64,000 nucleotides of DNA from Actinomadura oligospora ATCC 43269 (GTDB taxonomy: Bacteria > Actinomycetota > Actinomycetes > Streptosporangiales > Streptosporangiaceae): the NCBI RefSeq assembly GCF_000518265.1, contig NZ_JADG01000007.1, positions 62,001 to 126,000 on the forward strand, written 5' to 3'. A program made the translations under genes and the position numbers. The notes beneath the pieces are model-generated. The model ran no database searches, was not told the origin of the DNA, and was given only the letters and a program-made list of their open reading frames with translations. The stretch's first letter is position 1. Every line of letters starts with the position of its first letter. Of the stretch, positions 16,338-24,321 are shown one piece after another.

Positions 16338-16988
16338 ATGACGATGGAACAGAACGGATCGCCCCTTCCCGCCGAACTTCCCGGCCATCCGGTGCTGCGC
16401 CCGGTCTTCGGGCTGGACGTGGTCGGTTACGGCCGCCGCTCCGACGCCGTCCGGCGCGTCCTGCGGGACGACCTCCACGGCGTCGCGCGGTCGGCGTTCG
16501 CCGCGATCGGGCTGCCGCTGGACTGCTGTCCGTCGCGCGACACCGGCGACGGTCTGGTGCTGGCCGCCCCGCCGGACGCCGACTGCGGTCTGCTCGCCGG
16601 TGAGCTCGTCCAGCACCTGGACCGTCAGCTTCGCGCGCGCAACGAGGCGCGGACGGAGGACGGGCGGCTCCGGCTGCGCGCCGCCGCCGCGGTCGGCCTG
16701 GTCCTGCGGGACGGCGAGGGCCTGGACGGCGACGGGTTCGTCCGGCTCGCGCGGATGCTGGACGCCCCGGCCTTCCGCGACCTGGTCGCCGGGCACGGCA
16801 CCGACCTGGGATTCGTGATGAGCGGGTTCCTGTACCGCGGCTTCGTCCTCGCGCACCGGACGCTGATCCCGCCGACCGAGTTCTTCGAGATCGACCTGAC
16901 CAACAAGGAGAGCGAGGAGACCGGCTGGGCCTGGGTCGCCCGCCCCCAACGCCACCTACGAGTCGCCGGACGCCACATCTCGGCCTAG
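16338..16988 (+). CDS. Class III nucleotidyl cyclase-fold protein
   Basis: 216 residues. The layout follows a compact cyclase-homology domain known from many actinomycetes: FGLDVVGYGRRSD, then RDTGDGLVLAAPP 44 residues later, RLRLRAAAAVGLVLRDGEG, RLARMLDAPAFRDLVAG and DLGFVMSGFLYRGFV. Asp27 and Asp71 sit where class III cyclases hold their two metal-binding aspartates, with the usual spacing. Nucleotide-selecting residues are not recognisable, so it may be an active cyclase of unknown product or a binding domain. It has no membrane segment or fused effector. The flanking GNAT gene converges, so it is monocistronic. Similar proteins elsewhere are often near signalling or conflict genes; nothing of that kind is adjacent here. 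Confidence 0.6.
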   Translation: MTMEQNGSPLPAELPGHPVLRPVFGLDVVGYGRRSDAVRRVLRDDLHGVARSAFAAIGLPLDCCPSRDTGDGLVLAAPPDADCGLLAGELVQHLDRQLRARNEARTEDGRLRLRAAAAVGLVLRDGEGLDGDGFVRLARMLDAPAFRDLVAGHGTDLGFVMSGFLYRGFVLAHRTLIPPTEFFEIDLTNKESEETGWAWVARPQRHLRVAGRHISA

Positions 16989-17058
16989 CCCAAGCCGCCG
17001 CAGCGCGGCGTGGCGCGGGCTCCCGCCGGACGCCCGACGCCACGCCTCGGCGCGTCCT

Positions 17059-17529
17059 TCAGAGGAGCTTGCCGAAGCAGCGGCTCGACTCGGAGCAGCG
17101 GTAGAAGCCGAACTTCTCGATCTCCGCGTATCCGGACGAGGCGTACAGCGCCATCGCCTCCGGCTGCGCGATCCCGGTCTCCAGGACCATGCGCCGGCGT
17201 CCCGCCGTCCGCGCGGCCTCCTCGAGCCCGGCGAGCAGCGCCCGCGCGAGGCCCCGGTTGCGGGCGCGCGGCACGACGTACATGCGTTTGACCTCGGCGT
17301 CCCCGTCCAGGAAGCCCGGCTCGGACGCGTCGTGCGCGCGCCACCCGCCGCATGCGACGGGGTCGCCGTCGACGCGTCCGAGGACGAAGTGCCCGAGGGG
17401 CGCGGCGAACTCGGCCGGGTCGACCGGCGTCTCGTCCGGGCCGCCGTAGCGCACGACGTACTCCTGCTGCAGCTCGTCGATCAGCTTGCGCGCGACCGGA
17501 TCGGCGTAGGAGGACACCAGCAGTTCCAT
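17059..17529 (-). CDS. GNAT family N-acetyltransferase
   Basis: 156 residues from ATG 17529 (MELLVSSYADPVARKL). The acetyl-CoA-binding motif A is clear: VKRMYVVPRARNRGLARALLAGLEEAARTAG, with the R/Q-x-x-G-x-A pattern RNRGLA; motif B follows as MALYASSGYAEIEKFGFY. It resembles small actinobacterial GNAT enzymes that acetylate small molecules or amino groups; the substrate cannot be predicted. It lies downstream of the MFS pump gene on the same strand but about 185 bp away, across a GGCGCGAACG-rich spacer, so cotranscription is uncertain. Confidence 0.88.
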   Translation of the reverse strand: MELLVSSYADPVARKLIDELQQEYVVRYGGPDETPVDPAEFAAPLGHFVLGRVDGDPVACGGWRAHDASEPGFLDGDAEVKRMYVVPRARNRGLARALLAGLEEAARTAGRRRMVLETGIAQPEAMALYASSGYAEIEKFGFYRCSESSRCFGKLL

Positions 17530-17714
17530 GGCGAGCAAAGTACGCGAATAGGCCGACAACCCAACAGACTCACCCGAGCGACGCGAGCGCGGGCGGCACG
17601 AACGACCGATGGCACGAACGGCGCGAACGCGGGCGGCGCGAACGGCGCGAGCGCGGGCAGCGCGGGCGGCGCGGGGGGGGCGGGCGGGGCGAGCGACCGA
17701 CGGCACGGACGGAC

Positions 17715-19088
17715 TCACGCGGTCGCGGACGCGGTGGTTGGGCGGGGGCGGGTGAGGGCGAGCGCCCCTGCCGCGAGCGCGAGCAGGACGATCGGCAGCG
17801 CGAGCGCGAGGTGGACGCCGGTGAGCGGCCCTCCGACGGCCATGAGCGCGGTGGTCGCGGCGGTGCCGAGCACCGAGCCGAGTTGCCGGACGGAGTTGCT
17901 GACCCCCGAGGCCGACCCCGCTAGCCGCGGCGGGACGCCGCGCATCGCCTCCGCGGAAAGAGGCGCGATCATGCATCCGGTGCCGAGGCCCATCAGCATC
18001 AGCGGCGCGGTGAACGTCCAGGCGTGCGCGTCGCCGCCGACCAGCAGGGCCACGAGGGCCAGCCCGGTGGCGAAGGCGAGCAGCCCGGCGAGCAGGACGC
18101 GGCGTCCACCGACCCGGTCGCTCATCCGTCCAGCGAGCGGCGACACGAGGAGCGACACGAGCGGGGACGGCGCGAGCGCGAGCCCGGCGTGGACGGCGCT
18201 GAGGCCGAGCTGCTCCTGGAGGAAGAGCCCGAGCGGCAGGACGGCCCCGATCAGCGCCGCGCCGATCACGCCCATCAGGCCCGTCATCAGCGCGAACCCG
18301 CGGTTCTGAAAGAGCTCGAAAGGGATCAGCGGCTCGTGGTCCTGGCGTCCGGCCTGGTGGCGGAGGAAGAGGACACCGAGCAGCGCGCCCACGGCCATGA
18401 GCCCCCAGATCCACAGATCCCACCCGTACCGGTCGCCTTCCATGAGCCCGAAGGTGAGGCAGGTCAGGGCGGCCGAGGAGAGCAGGACGCCGGGCAGGTC
18501 GAGGCGGTGCGCGCGTCCGGTCCGCACGTCCGGGACGAACAGCGCGGTCATCACCAGCACGAGCACGCCGACCGGGACGTTCACGAGGAACACCCAGCGC
18601 CAGCCCGCCGCGCTGACCAGCATCCCGCCGAGCGTCGGCCCGGTCAGCGTCGCGACGCCCGCGACCGCGCCCCAGACGCCGAGCGCCGTCCCGCGCCGGT
18701 CCGCCGGGAAGGTCGCGATGATCAGCGCCATGGTCTGCGGGGTGAGCATCGCCGCCCCGATCCCCTGGACGACCCGCGCGGCGATCAGCGTCCCGGCGTC
18801 CGGGGCGAGCCCGCACGCCGCGCTCGCGAGGGTGAACACGACGACGCCCGCCGCGAACAGCGTGCGCTGACCGCGCAGGTCGCCGAGCCGCGCCGCCGTC
18901 ACCAGCAGGACGGCGAGCACGAGCGTGTACCCGCCGACCGTCCAGACGACCTGGTCGAGGCCGGTGTGCAGCGAGCGCATCACGTCCGGGATCGCGATGT
19001 TCACGATCGTCATGTCGAGCAGGGTCATGAAGAACCCGAGGGACAGCGTCGCCAGGACGGCCCAGGGGTTGCCGCGCCACTTCGTCAT
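17715..19088 (-). CDS. MFS transporter, DHA2 (EmrB/QacA) family
   Basis: 457 residues from ATG 19088 (MTKWRGNPW). It has the 14-helix DHA2 pattern: helix 1 with TLLDMTIVNIAIPDV (motif D1 of the family), the loop GDLRGQR, motif C in helix 5 (GPTLGGMLV) and WRWVFLVNVPVG. It should export hydrophobic drugs or metabolites using the proton gradient. It is divergent from a MarR gene, and two overlapping inverted repeats occupy the shared promoter region, so it is almost certainly repressed by that MarR protein, the standard pump/regulator arrangement. Substrate unknown. Confidence 0.92.
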   Translation of the reverse strand: MTKWRGNPWAVLATLSLGFFMTLLDMTIVNIAIPDVMRSLHTGLDQVVWTVGGYTLVLAVLLVTAARLGDLRGQRTLFAAGVVVFTLASAACGLAPDAGTLIAARVVQGIGAAMLTPQTMALIIATFPADRRGTALGVWGAVAGVATLTGPTLGGMLVSAAGWRWVFLVNVPVGVLVLVMTALFVPDVRTGRAHRLDLPGVLLSSAALTCLTFGLMEGDRYGWDLWIWGLMAVGALLGVLFLRHQAGRQDHEPLIPFELFQNRGFALMTGLMGVIGAALIGAVLPLGLFLQEQLGLSAVHAGLALAPSPLVSLLVSPLAGRMSDRVGGRRVLLAGLLAFATGLALVALLVGGDAHAWTFTAPLMLMGLGTGCMIAPLSAEAMRGVPPRLAGSASGVSNSVRQLGSVLGTAATTALMAVGGPLTGVHLALALPIVLLALAAGALALTRPRPTTASATA

Positions 19089-19101
19089 GCCGACGACCGT
19101 A

Positions 19102-19138
19102 ATGCATCTTTTGAGATGCATCAAGATAGATACATCTC
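19102..19138. promoter_or_regulatory. MarR operator region, two overlapping inverted repeats
   Basis: ATGCATC-N6-GATGCAT (19102-19121) is a perfect 7-bp-arm palindrome. It overlaps GAGATGCATC-N6-GATACATCTC (19113-19138; 9 of 10 arm positions pair). Both lie between the divergent MFS and MarR start codons, in unusually AT-rich sequence for this window. Binding by the adjacent MarR protein is inferred. Confidence 0.7.
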
Positions 19139-19159
19139 ACCCTGATGTAATCTTGGGGC

Positions 19160-19579
19160 GTGAACGTCACGGAGCTGTACCTGCTGGGCCGCCGCCTCCA
19201 GAAGATCGCCGAGGCCGCGATCCCGGCCGAGGGCGTCGGCGAGCACCCGACGAGCACCAGCACCGTCCTGATCGTGGCCGACGACGTCCGCGACCATCCG
19301 GGCACGACGGTCACCGAGATCTCCAAACGGACCGGCCTCGTCCAGAGCCAGGTCTCCAACTGCGTCGCCCGGCTGCGCGACGCGGGCACCGTCCGCGCCG
19401 AGCCCGACCCGTCCGACCGGCGCCGCACCCTCCTGCACCCGAGCGCGGACGTCTCGCCCCGCGCGAGGGAGATCCGCGACGCGCCGCTCGAACCCGCCCT
19501 CGCCGACGCCACCACGGACGTCCCCGAGACGCTCGCCCTCCTCGACCGCCTCGCCGTCCTGCTCAGGATCGAGGGCTGA
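19160..19579 (+). CDS. MarR family transcriptional regulator
   Basis: 139 residues from GTG 19160. The winged helix is recognisable: TSTVLIVADDVRDHPGTTVT, then EISKRTGLVQSQVSNCVARLRDAGTVRAEPDPSDRRRTLLH, with the conserved D-x-R-R wing. Flanking helices for dimerisation are short but present. It is divergent from a DHA2 efflux pump with palindromes between them, so its likely role is ligand-relieved repression of the pump and of itself. Its 3' end overlaps the convergent TIM-barrel gene by 17 bp. Confidence 0.88.
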   Translation: MNVTELYLLGRRLQKIAEAAIPAEGVGEHPTSTSTVLIVADDVRDHPGTTVTEISKRTGLVQSQVSNCVARLRDAGTVRAEPDPSDRRRTLLHPSADVSPRAREIRDAPLEPALADATTDVPETLALLDRLAVLLRIEG

Positions 19580-20675
19580 ACCGCCGCGCGACGACGCGGA
19601 AGGCGTCCTTGGCCTCGAACCTCCCGGTCCTCGCGTAGTCCGCACCAACCCTGACCAGCGAGAACCCGGCCATGTCCAGATCGTGCCGCGGGTCGGGCGA
19701 GTAGGGCGTGTCGGGGTTGATGAAGTTGTAGACGAACGCGCCGTGCACGCCTTCGTCCTCGAAGACATCGAGCAGCTCACCGAGATACCGCGACTGAACG
19801 CGCTCGTCCCGCACATAGCCGTCCGGAACCACGGGCGGATCCTGCGTCCAATCCACGATGGAGAAGCCGTCGCCACCCCGCTTCTCCGCGCCCCGATACG
19901 TGCAGCACCCGAATTCCGTAATGACGACCGGCTTCCCGAACCTGTGCAGCGCCCTTACATCTCTCCTATAGGACGCCTCGTTCGACGCGTCCCGGTAGAG
20001 ATCGACGCCGACGACGTCGAACTTGCGCCACTCCACCGATTCCCACACGCCCGACGTGTACGTGAGCTGCCCACCGAACAACGGCCGCACCGCATCGTGC
20101 GCGCGCACGAGAAAGGCGTTCAGCCGCTCGTTGTACCCCTTGCCCGCCGGAGTCCCGAGGTTCGCACCCCGCTCCTCCCACGTTTTCCCAGGGACGAGAC
20201 CGTCCATGAAGATGGTGAGCTCACAGCCCATCGACATCCCCACACCCGGATGCCGTCGCCGCAGCCGCTCCGCCATCCGCGCCACCGACCGGACGAACGC
20301 CAGCGTCCGCGCCGCGTCCTTGTCGAACTGCCGCGGCTCGAACCACACGAACAACCCCTCGTCCGCCGCGCACCGCGCCGCGAACTCCAGCCGCCGCAGA
20401 TCGTCCCCCAGCAGGATCACCGCGTTGCAGTGCAGGTCACGCCGTATCGCCCGAATCTCCCGCCGCACGAACGCGGCCTTCCACACCTCCCGCACGGTGT
20501 CGTAATTGACCCCCCGCTGCGCGAGCCCCGCCCGACCACCCCGCCGCGCGTCCTCCTCGCCCCGCACCCACGCAATCCCCCGCGCCCGCGTCTCCTTAGG
20601 CCGCCCAACCGCCGCGCCCCCGACCACGGCCACCGCCGCCACCCCCGCGACCACCACCCGCCGCCCGACCGCCAT
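19563..20675 (-). CDS. Secreted glycoside-hydrolase-like TIM-barrel protein
   Basis: 370 residues from ATG 20675, which has GGGAGGGG upstream. An N-terminal hydrophobic segment (VVVAGVAAVAVVGGAA) is a signal peptide or anchor. The body has a glycosidase-like barrel pattern: RGVNYDTV, FVWFEPRQFD, GMSMGCELTIFMDG, FDVVGVDLYRD, GKPVVITEFGCCTYRGAEK and HGAFVYNFINPDTPYS. The glutamates in GCELT and ITEFG are in the places expected for the acid/base and nucleophile of clan-A glycosidases. Similar proteins are sometimes labelled abortive infection protein, for which I see no basis. Substrate unknown. The gene overlaps the convergent MarR gene by 17 bp. Confidence 0.62.
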   Translation of the reverse strand: MAVGRRVVVAGVAAVAVVGGAAVGRPKETRARGIAWVRGEEDARRGGRAGLAQRGVNYDTVREVWKAAFVRREIRAIRRDLHCNAVILLGDDLRRLEFAARCAADEGLFVWFEPRQFDKDAARTLAFVRSVARMAERLRRRHPGVGMSMGCELTIFMDGLVPGKTWEERGANLGTPAGKGYNERLNAFLVRAHDAVRPLFGGQLTYTSGVWESVEWRKFDVVGVDLYRDASNEASYRRDVRALHRFGKPVVITEFGCCTYRGAEKRGGDGFSIVDWTQDPPVVPDGYVRDERVQSRYLGELLDVFEDEGVHGAFVYNFINPDTPYSPDPRHDLDMAGFSLVRVGADYARTGRFEAKDAFRVVARRFSPRS

Positions 20676-20772
20676 CCCGCACCCCTCCCGCAAGGCCCAC
20701 CCACACAAGCCAAGCCTCACGCCAGGACCGCCCCGAAGGCATCGGCCACCCGCCGCCCGGCCCCGACCAAAG

Positions 20773-20801
20773 TCGCGACCCCACGCCGCAAAAGGTCGCG
20801 A
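20773..20801 (-). terminator. Possible terminator downstream of the SGNH hydrolase gene
   Basis: TCGCGACC (20773-20780) pairs with GGTCGCGA (20794-20801). Next to it, AGGTCGCG followed by CCGGACGGTCAGGG (20793-20817) repeats almost exactly at 21693-21716, where it forms the 3' end of the lipoprotein gene and its terminator. The 273-bp gap to the next start codon otherwise shows nothing coding; this copy may be a relic of a lost gene end. Confidence 0.4.
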
Positions 20802-20948
20802 GCCGGACGGTCAGGGACAAACACTGCAAGCGGCCTCCCGGCTCGATCCCTGTGCTCGAGCACGCGCCCGCCGAAGCCTTGGAGCACGGACGCCCCTGGT
20901 GTGCGGACGTCAGGCTCACCAACCCAAGGTTTCCCGCACCGCCGAGGT

Positions 20949-21557
20949 CTATAGGGGGTTGAGGTTGCCGAGGCCCAGGGTTTGCAGGGTGTGGTTGGCC
21001 ATGTGAAGGTGGCCGGTGGCGTTGGGGTGGGCGGGGTCGTCGAGCCAGGGGATCGGGTCGTCGGTGCCGTGGTGCGCCAGCCAGTGGGCCTCGTGGTCGA
21101 CGAGCAGCGCGCCGGTTTCCATCGAGATCTCGCGCACGGCCTGGCAGTACGCGGGAAGCGCCGCGCGCCGGTCCCGGCCCGAGACGCCGACGAGCACGGG
21201 CGTGTGCAGGACGATCTGCGTGTGCGGGCTCGCACCGGCGATGATCCGGTGCATCGCGTCGCGGAACTCGGGCAGGCCGTCCTCTCCGGCGAGGCAGTCG
21301 TTGGTGCCGAGCGACACCGACAGGACGTCGGGTTCGAACCGGCCGATGAGGCGGTCGTGGGCCGCGAGCACGTCGGCCGCGCTCCACCCGGAGACACCGG
21401 TGTTGACGACGACGTCGGTGAGCCGCTCCAGCTGCCACCGGATCCGCTCGTGAAGGTGCTCGACCCAGCCGCGGGCGCCGTGGGTGTGCTCGACGGCCTG
21501 GGTGATGCTGTCCCCGGTCGCCACCCAGGTCATGGGCCCGTCTGACAGCCGGATCAT
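20949..21557 (-). CDS. SGNH/GDSL-type hydrolase
   Basis: 202 residues from ATG 21557 with GAGGAG upstream. The SGNH blocks are present: block I WVATGDSITQAVE (nucleophile Ser in GDSI), the glycine in VVNTGVSGWSA (block II), VSLGTNDCLAG (block III Asn) and DPAHPNATGHLHMA (block V Asp and His). There is no signal peptide, so a cytoplasmic esterase, lipase or acyl-hydrolase is expected. It appears to be a single-gene unit between a lipoprotein gene and a secreted barrel protein. Substrate not predictable. Confidence 0.9.
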   Translation of the reverse strand: MIRLSDGPMTWVATGDSITQAVEHTHGARGWVEHLHERIRWQLERLTDVVVNTGVSGWSAADVLAAHDRLIGRFEPDVLSVSLGTNDCLAGEDGLPEFRDAMHRIIAGASPHTQIVLHTPVLVGVSGRDRRAALPAYCQAVREISMETGALLVDHEAHWLAHHGTDDPIPWLDDPAHPNATGHLHMANHTLQTLGLGNLNPL

Positions 21558-21667
21558 GCGTTCTCCTCTGTGATCGGTCGCCCTGGCCCGACCGCGGTGC
21601 TCGGCCGGTTCACCAGCGACTTCGTCCCCGAGCAGTAGCAAGCCCGGGTCCCGTGAGCGTATTCCTC

Positions 21668-21706
21668 CCGGTGCGCGACCTCGCCCCCGCGAAGGTCGCG
21701 CACCGG
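21668..21706 (-). terminator. Terminator hairpin (14-bp stem) after lipoprotein gene
   Basis: CCGGTGCGCGACCT (21668-21681) pairs perfectly with AGGTCGCGCACCGG (21693-21706) around an 11-base loop, starting five bases past the lipoprotein stop codon on the minus strand. No T-tract follows, which is common for actinomycete terminators. Confidence 0.75.
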
Positions 21707-21710
21707 ACGG

Positions 21711-22352
21711 TCAGGGGTGGAGTGCGGCGAGGCCGTGGGACAGGTCGGTCGCGTAGCGCCAGGTGCGGTCGCGGCGTTCGGCGGCCAGTTCCCACTGGTC
21801 GAGGTTCCGCCTGTGGACGGTGACCTGGAGTTCCACGATGAGGTTGCGCACGCGGAAGTCGATGGCGTGCGGTTTGCCCTTCGGGTCCCCGGCGGGCATG
21901 TCGATCGCCTGGTCGCCGAGCGGGGACGGGGCGGTCACCGGAAAATCGGCGAACGCGTGGTGAAGCGACTCGAAGACGTCGGCCGCGTGGTCGGTCGCGC
22001 TCTCCCCGAGGCGCGGCTCGTACTTCGTCACGTCGACCGAGAGCACGTCCCGCTCAAGGGGTCCCCGGTCCGCGGCGCTGAACCGGCAGCTCCACATCTC
22101 GTAGCCCTCACCCGGGTTGAAGCGGCATTCGTCGGACCTGTTGCGAAAGGTCTTCCGCACGTTCGCGGGGAAGAGTTTCCAGGGGACGGGGACGGTGCGG
22201 AACTCGTCCGGCCACCGTGGACTCGACGCGGTCGGGCTCGCCTTGCCGGACGAGTAGCGGGCCGTCCCGCAGGCCGAGGCGGTACCGGCCAGCAGCGCCA
22301 GGGCGAGAAAGGCGGTCCCCACACGGGACCGGGTGTTCGTCGATCGGTTCAT
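21711..22352 (-). CDS. Putative secreted lipoprotein of unknown function
   Basis: 213 residues. The N-terminus is a signal peptide: basic MNRSTNTRSR, a hydrophobic core AFLALALLAG and a TASAC site, a weak lipobox with Cys28 as possible lipid anchor. The mature part contains two further cysteines (ECRFNPGEGYEMWSCRFSA) that could form a disulphide, and no known domain that I recognise. It is followed by a strong hairpin. The small protein gene at 22.4-22.7 kb lies 15 bp upstream on the same strand, so the two may be cotranscribed under TetR control. Function unknown. Confidence 0.65.
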   Translation of the reverse strand: MNRSTNTRSRVGTAFLALALLAGTASACGTARYSSGKASPTASSPRWPDEFRTVPVPWKLFPANVRKTFRNRSDECRFNPGEGYEMWSCRFSAADRGPLERDVLSVDVTKYEPRLGESATDHAADVFESLHHAFADFPVTAPSPLGDQAIDMPAGDPKGKPHAIDFRVRNLIVELQVTVHRRNLDQWELAAERRDRTWRYATDLSHGLAALHP

Positions 22353-22367
22353 CGCTCGCGACGGGCC

Positions 22368-22694
22368 TCAGGCGCGGCGTTCGGCGAGGCGGGCGGGGGC
22401 GGTGAGGAGCTCGAGGCGGATCAGGCCCGCGCCGCCGAGGCGGATGAGGGACCAGTAGAAGGAGAAGACGCGGCGGCTTCGGCGGTCGGTCGCGGTGACG
22501 CGGGTGTCGGCGGCGAGGATGGTGCGGCCGTTGGACGGGATGACCTGGAGGCCCATGGCGGCCTTGGCCCAGCCGGGGTCGGAGAAGGCGGTGAAGCCGT
22601 CGGCGCCTGCGGCCTCGGGCGGGCCGTCGATCCGGCGGGTGTAGCGGGTGCGGAAATCGGGATCGGGCAGCAGGCGGTCCAGGATCCAGTCCAT
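22368..22694 (-). CDS. Small SRPBCC-like protein, possibly internally deleted
   Basis: 108 residues from ATG 22694 (MDWILDRLLPDPDFRTRYTR). The C-terminal part (DGFTAFSDPGWAKAAMGLQV, then ADTRVTATDRRSRRVFSFYW and LIRLGGAGLIRLELL) resembles the last third of actinobacterial SRPBCC-type proteins of about 180-200 residues. The N-terminal segment resembles their beginning, and the middle seems to be missing. It may be a short family member or a deleted gene. It is divergent from a TetR gene with two palindromes between them, so it is probably the repressed target. Confidence 0.55.
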   Translation of the reverse strand: MDWILDRLLPDPDFRTRYTRRIDGPPEAAGADGFTAFSDPGWAKAAMGLQVIPSNGRTILAADTRVTATDRRSRRVFSFYWSLIRLGGAGLIRLELLTAPARLAERRA

Positions 22695-22711
22695 GGTCGC
22701 GGTCCCCCAAC

Positions 22712-22757
22712 GTTCTGGACGGTTGCGTACAGAACCTAGACTGTACGGCACCGTACA
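22712..22757. promoter_or_regulatory. TetR operator pair between divergent genes
   Basis: GTTCTGGACG-N4-CGTACAGAAC (22712-22735; 9 of 10 arm positions pair) and TGTACGG-CA-CCGTACA (22742-22757; perfect) share the half site CGTACAGAAC, which recurs at 22752-22761. The spacing puts both sites over the likely divergent promoters. Recognition by the adjacent TetR protein is inferred. Confidence 0.7.
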
Positions 22758-22776
22758 GAACACGGGAGCGTGAGAC

Positions 22777-23319
22777 ATGCCACGGACCGCCCGCCTCAGC
22801 CGGGACGACTGGGCCGCCGCGGCGCTCGCGGCGCTGGCCGAGGGCGGGGCCGCCGCGGTCGCGGTGGAGCCGGTCGCGGCGCGGCTCAAGGCGTCGAAGT
22901 CGAGCTTCTACTGGCTGTTCGACAACCGGTCGGCACTGCTGGACGCGGCGCTGGAGCTGTGGGAACGCGAGCAGACCGAGCGGGTCGCGACCCACCTCGC
23001 GGCCATTCCGGACCCGGCGGAACGGATGCGCACCCTGTTCCGCCTGGCCCTCTCCACCGGCAACGCCGATCTCGCGCTGCGGTTGACCGGGGAGGCGAAC
23101 ACGTCCGTCCTGGCGGTCGCGGGCCGGGTCACGCGGCGGCGGCTGGAGATCCTCGAGGCGTCGTTCCGCGAGCTGGGGATGGCGGACGGGCAGGCCGGGC
23201 ACCGCGCGACCGCCGTCTACGCGACGTACCTGGGGACGGCCGTCCTCGCCCGCGTCGGCGTCGCCCCCGCGGACACCGACGCGTACGTGGACGACCTGCT
23301 CGCCGCCTACCTCCCCTGA
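22777..23319 (+). CDS. TetR/AcrR family transcriptional regulator
   Basis: 180 residues. N-terminal helix-turn-helix: DDWAAAALAALAEGGAAAVAVEPVAARLKASKSSFYWLFDNRSALL, the standard TetR pattern including the FYWLF turn. The C-terminal domain is short and helical. It is divergent from the small SRPBCC-like gene across two palindromes, so it probably represses itself and that unit. The 29 bp that end the gene (23292-23320) are imperfectly duplicated directly downstream, and the copy runs up to the 3' end of the convergent SDR gene. Ligand unknown. Confidence 0.9.
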   Translation: MPRTARLSRDDWAAAALAALAEGGAAAVAVEPVAARLKASKSSFYWLFDNRSALLDAALELWEREQTERVATHLAAIPDPAERMRTLFRLALSTGNADLALRLTGEANTSVLAVAGRVTRRRLEILEASFRELGMADGQAGHRATAVYATYLGTAVLARVGVAPADTDAYVDDLLAAYLP

Positions 23320-23349
23320 CCGATCTCCTTGCGGCCTACCTCCCCAGAC
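23292..23349. repeat. 29-bp tandem duplication of the TetR gene's 3' end
   Basis: Unit 1 (23292-23320) encodes the last codons and stop of the TetR gene; unit 2 (23321-23349) matches it at 24 of 29 positions, including a shared GCCTACCTCCCC core, and contains the 3' end of the convergent SDR gene. The period equals that of the array at 11.7 kb although the sequences are unrelated. Confidence 0.75.
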
Positions 23350-24277
23350 CGGTCAGCTCGGCGGAGACCTCCCAGAGCCGCGCCGCGTCATCGGCGTCGA
23401 CGGCCCACGGCTTGACCCCGCCGACCAGCATGTCGTCGCTGGTCGCGGGCTCGGCGATGTCGCAGTCCTGCGCGTAGAGCCCGCCGAGGCCGTCCAGGAG
23501 TGGTGAGGTCGCGGCCCAGATCGCGGTCGCCGCACCCTGCTCCGGAGTCTTGAAGCCCTCCGCCGGGGTGCCGTCCTCGCTCATCCATCCCTGCGCGATC
23601 TGCTCCTCGCGCGGGACGTGCCGCTGCAACGGCGTGAGGATGCTGCCCGGGTGGACGGCGAACGCCCGCACCCCGACCACGTCGTTCAGATGGACGGCGA
23701 ACAGCGCGTTCGCGGTCTTCGACTGCGCGTAGGCCAGCCATCGGTCGTAGCCGTTGTTGAAGTGCGGGTCGTCCCACCTGATGCCCGACAGGAAGTGTCC
23801 GGACGACGCGACCGGGACCACCCGCGTCGTGTCGGTGAAGGCCGGACGCAGCCGGTTGACCAGCGCGAAGTGTCCGAGGTGGTTGGTCGCGAAGTGCGCC
23901 TCCCAGCCCGGCCCGACCCGCGTCTCCGGACACGCCATGATCCCGGCGTTGGTGATGACGATGTCGAGCGTCCGGCCGTCCTCGAGGAGGTGATCGGAAA
24001 ATCCGCGCACGCTCTCCAGGTCCGCCAGGTCGAGTTCGTGGACGTCCACCCGCGGCAGTTCCCACAGCGCCTCCCGCGCCACATCAGCCCTCCGAGCTGG
24101 GACGATGACCCGCGCCCCCGCCTCCACGAGCGCCTGGACGCCCGCCCGCCCGAGCCCGGAGTACCCGCCGGTGACGAGCGCGGATTTTCCAGTGAGGTCG
24201 ATCCCGGCGAGGACGTCCCGCGCCGTGCTGTACGCGCCGAACCCCGAACCGAGCTTGTGCTGCTGTTCCCACGTCAT
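23336..24277 (-). CDS. Short-chain dehydrogenase/reductase
   Basis: 313 residues from ATG 24277 (MTWEQQHKLGSGF). A Rossmann fold with TGGYSGLGRAG (cofactor loop), DLADLESV, the NAG motif in VITNAGIMA, Ser in PVASSGHF and catalytic YAQSK. It resembles the extended SDR group often labelled retinol or oxidoreductase-like in actinomycetes (NHLGHFALV); an Arg in PARRAD after strand 2 suggests NADP(H). Substrate unknown. It is monocistronic and convergent with the TetR gene. The Shine-Dalgarno sequence is weak, but this start aligns best with relatives. Confidence 0.9.
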   Translation of the reverse strand: MTWEQQHKLGSGFGAYSTARDVLAGIDLTGKSALVTGGYSGLGRAGVQALVEAGARVIVPARRADVAREALWELPRVDVHELDLADLESVRGFSDHLLEDGRTLDIVITNAGIMACPETRVGPGWEAHFATNHLGHFALVNRLRPAFTDTTRVVPVASSGHFLSGIRWDDPHFNNGYDRWLAYAQSKTANALFAVHLNDVVGVRAFAVHPGSILTPLQRHVPREEQIAQGWMSEDGTPAEGFKTPEQGAATAIWAATSPLLDGLGGLYAQDCDIAEPATSDDMLVGGVKPWAVDADDAARLWEVSAELTGLGR

Positions 24278-24321
24278 GCCCCAGAACGCTAGAAGCTGGA
24301 GCGCGCTCCAGGTCAAAACGG

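Noticed and set aside
17529..17714. Coding frame in the GGCGCGAACG-rich spacer between the GNAT and MFS genes
   Set aside because: Simple repeat-like composition and no start signal; treated as spacer.
19563..20675. Abortive infection (Abi) phage-defence protein
   Set aside because: Relatives sometimes carry that label, but the sequence looks like a secreted glycosidase-type barrel, and no toxin, antitoxin or phage context is present.
20810..20900. tRNA-like or small RNA structure in the gap before the SGNH hydrolase
   Set aside because: Hairpins are present, but no T-loop GTTCGA box with a matching acceptor stem could be found.
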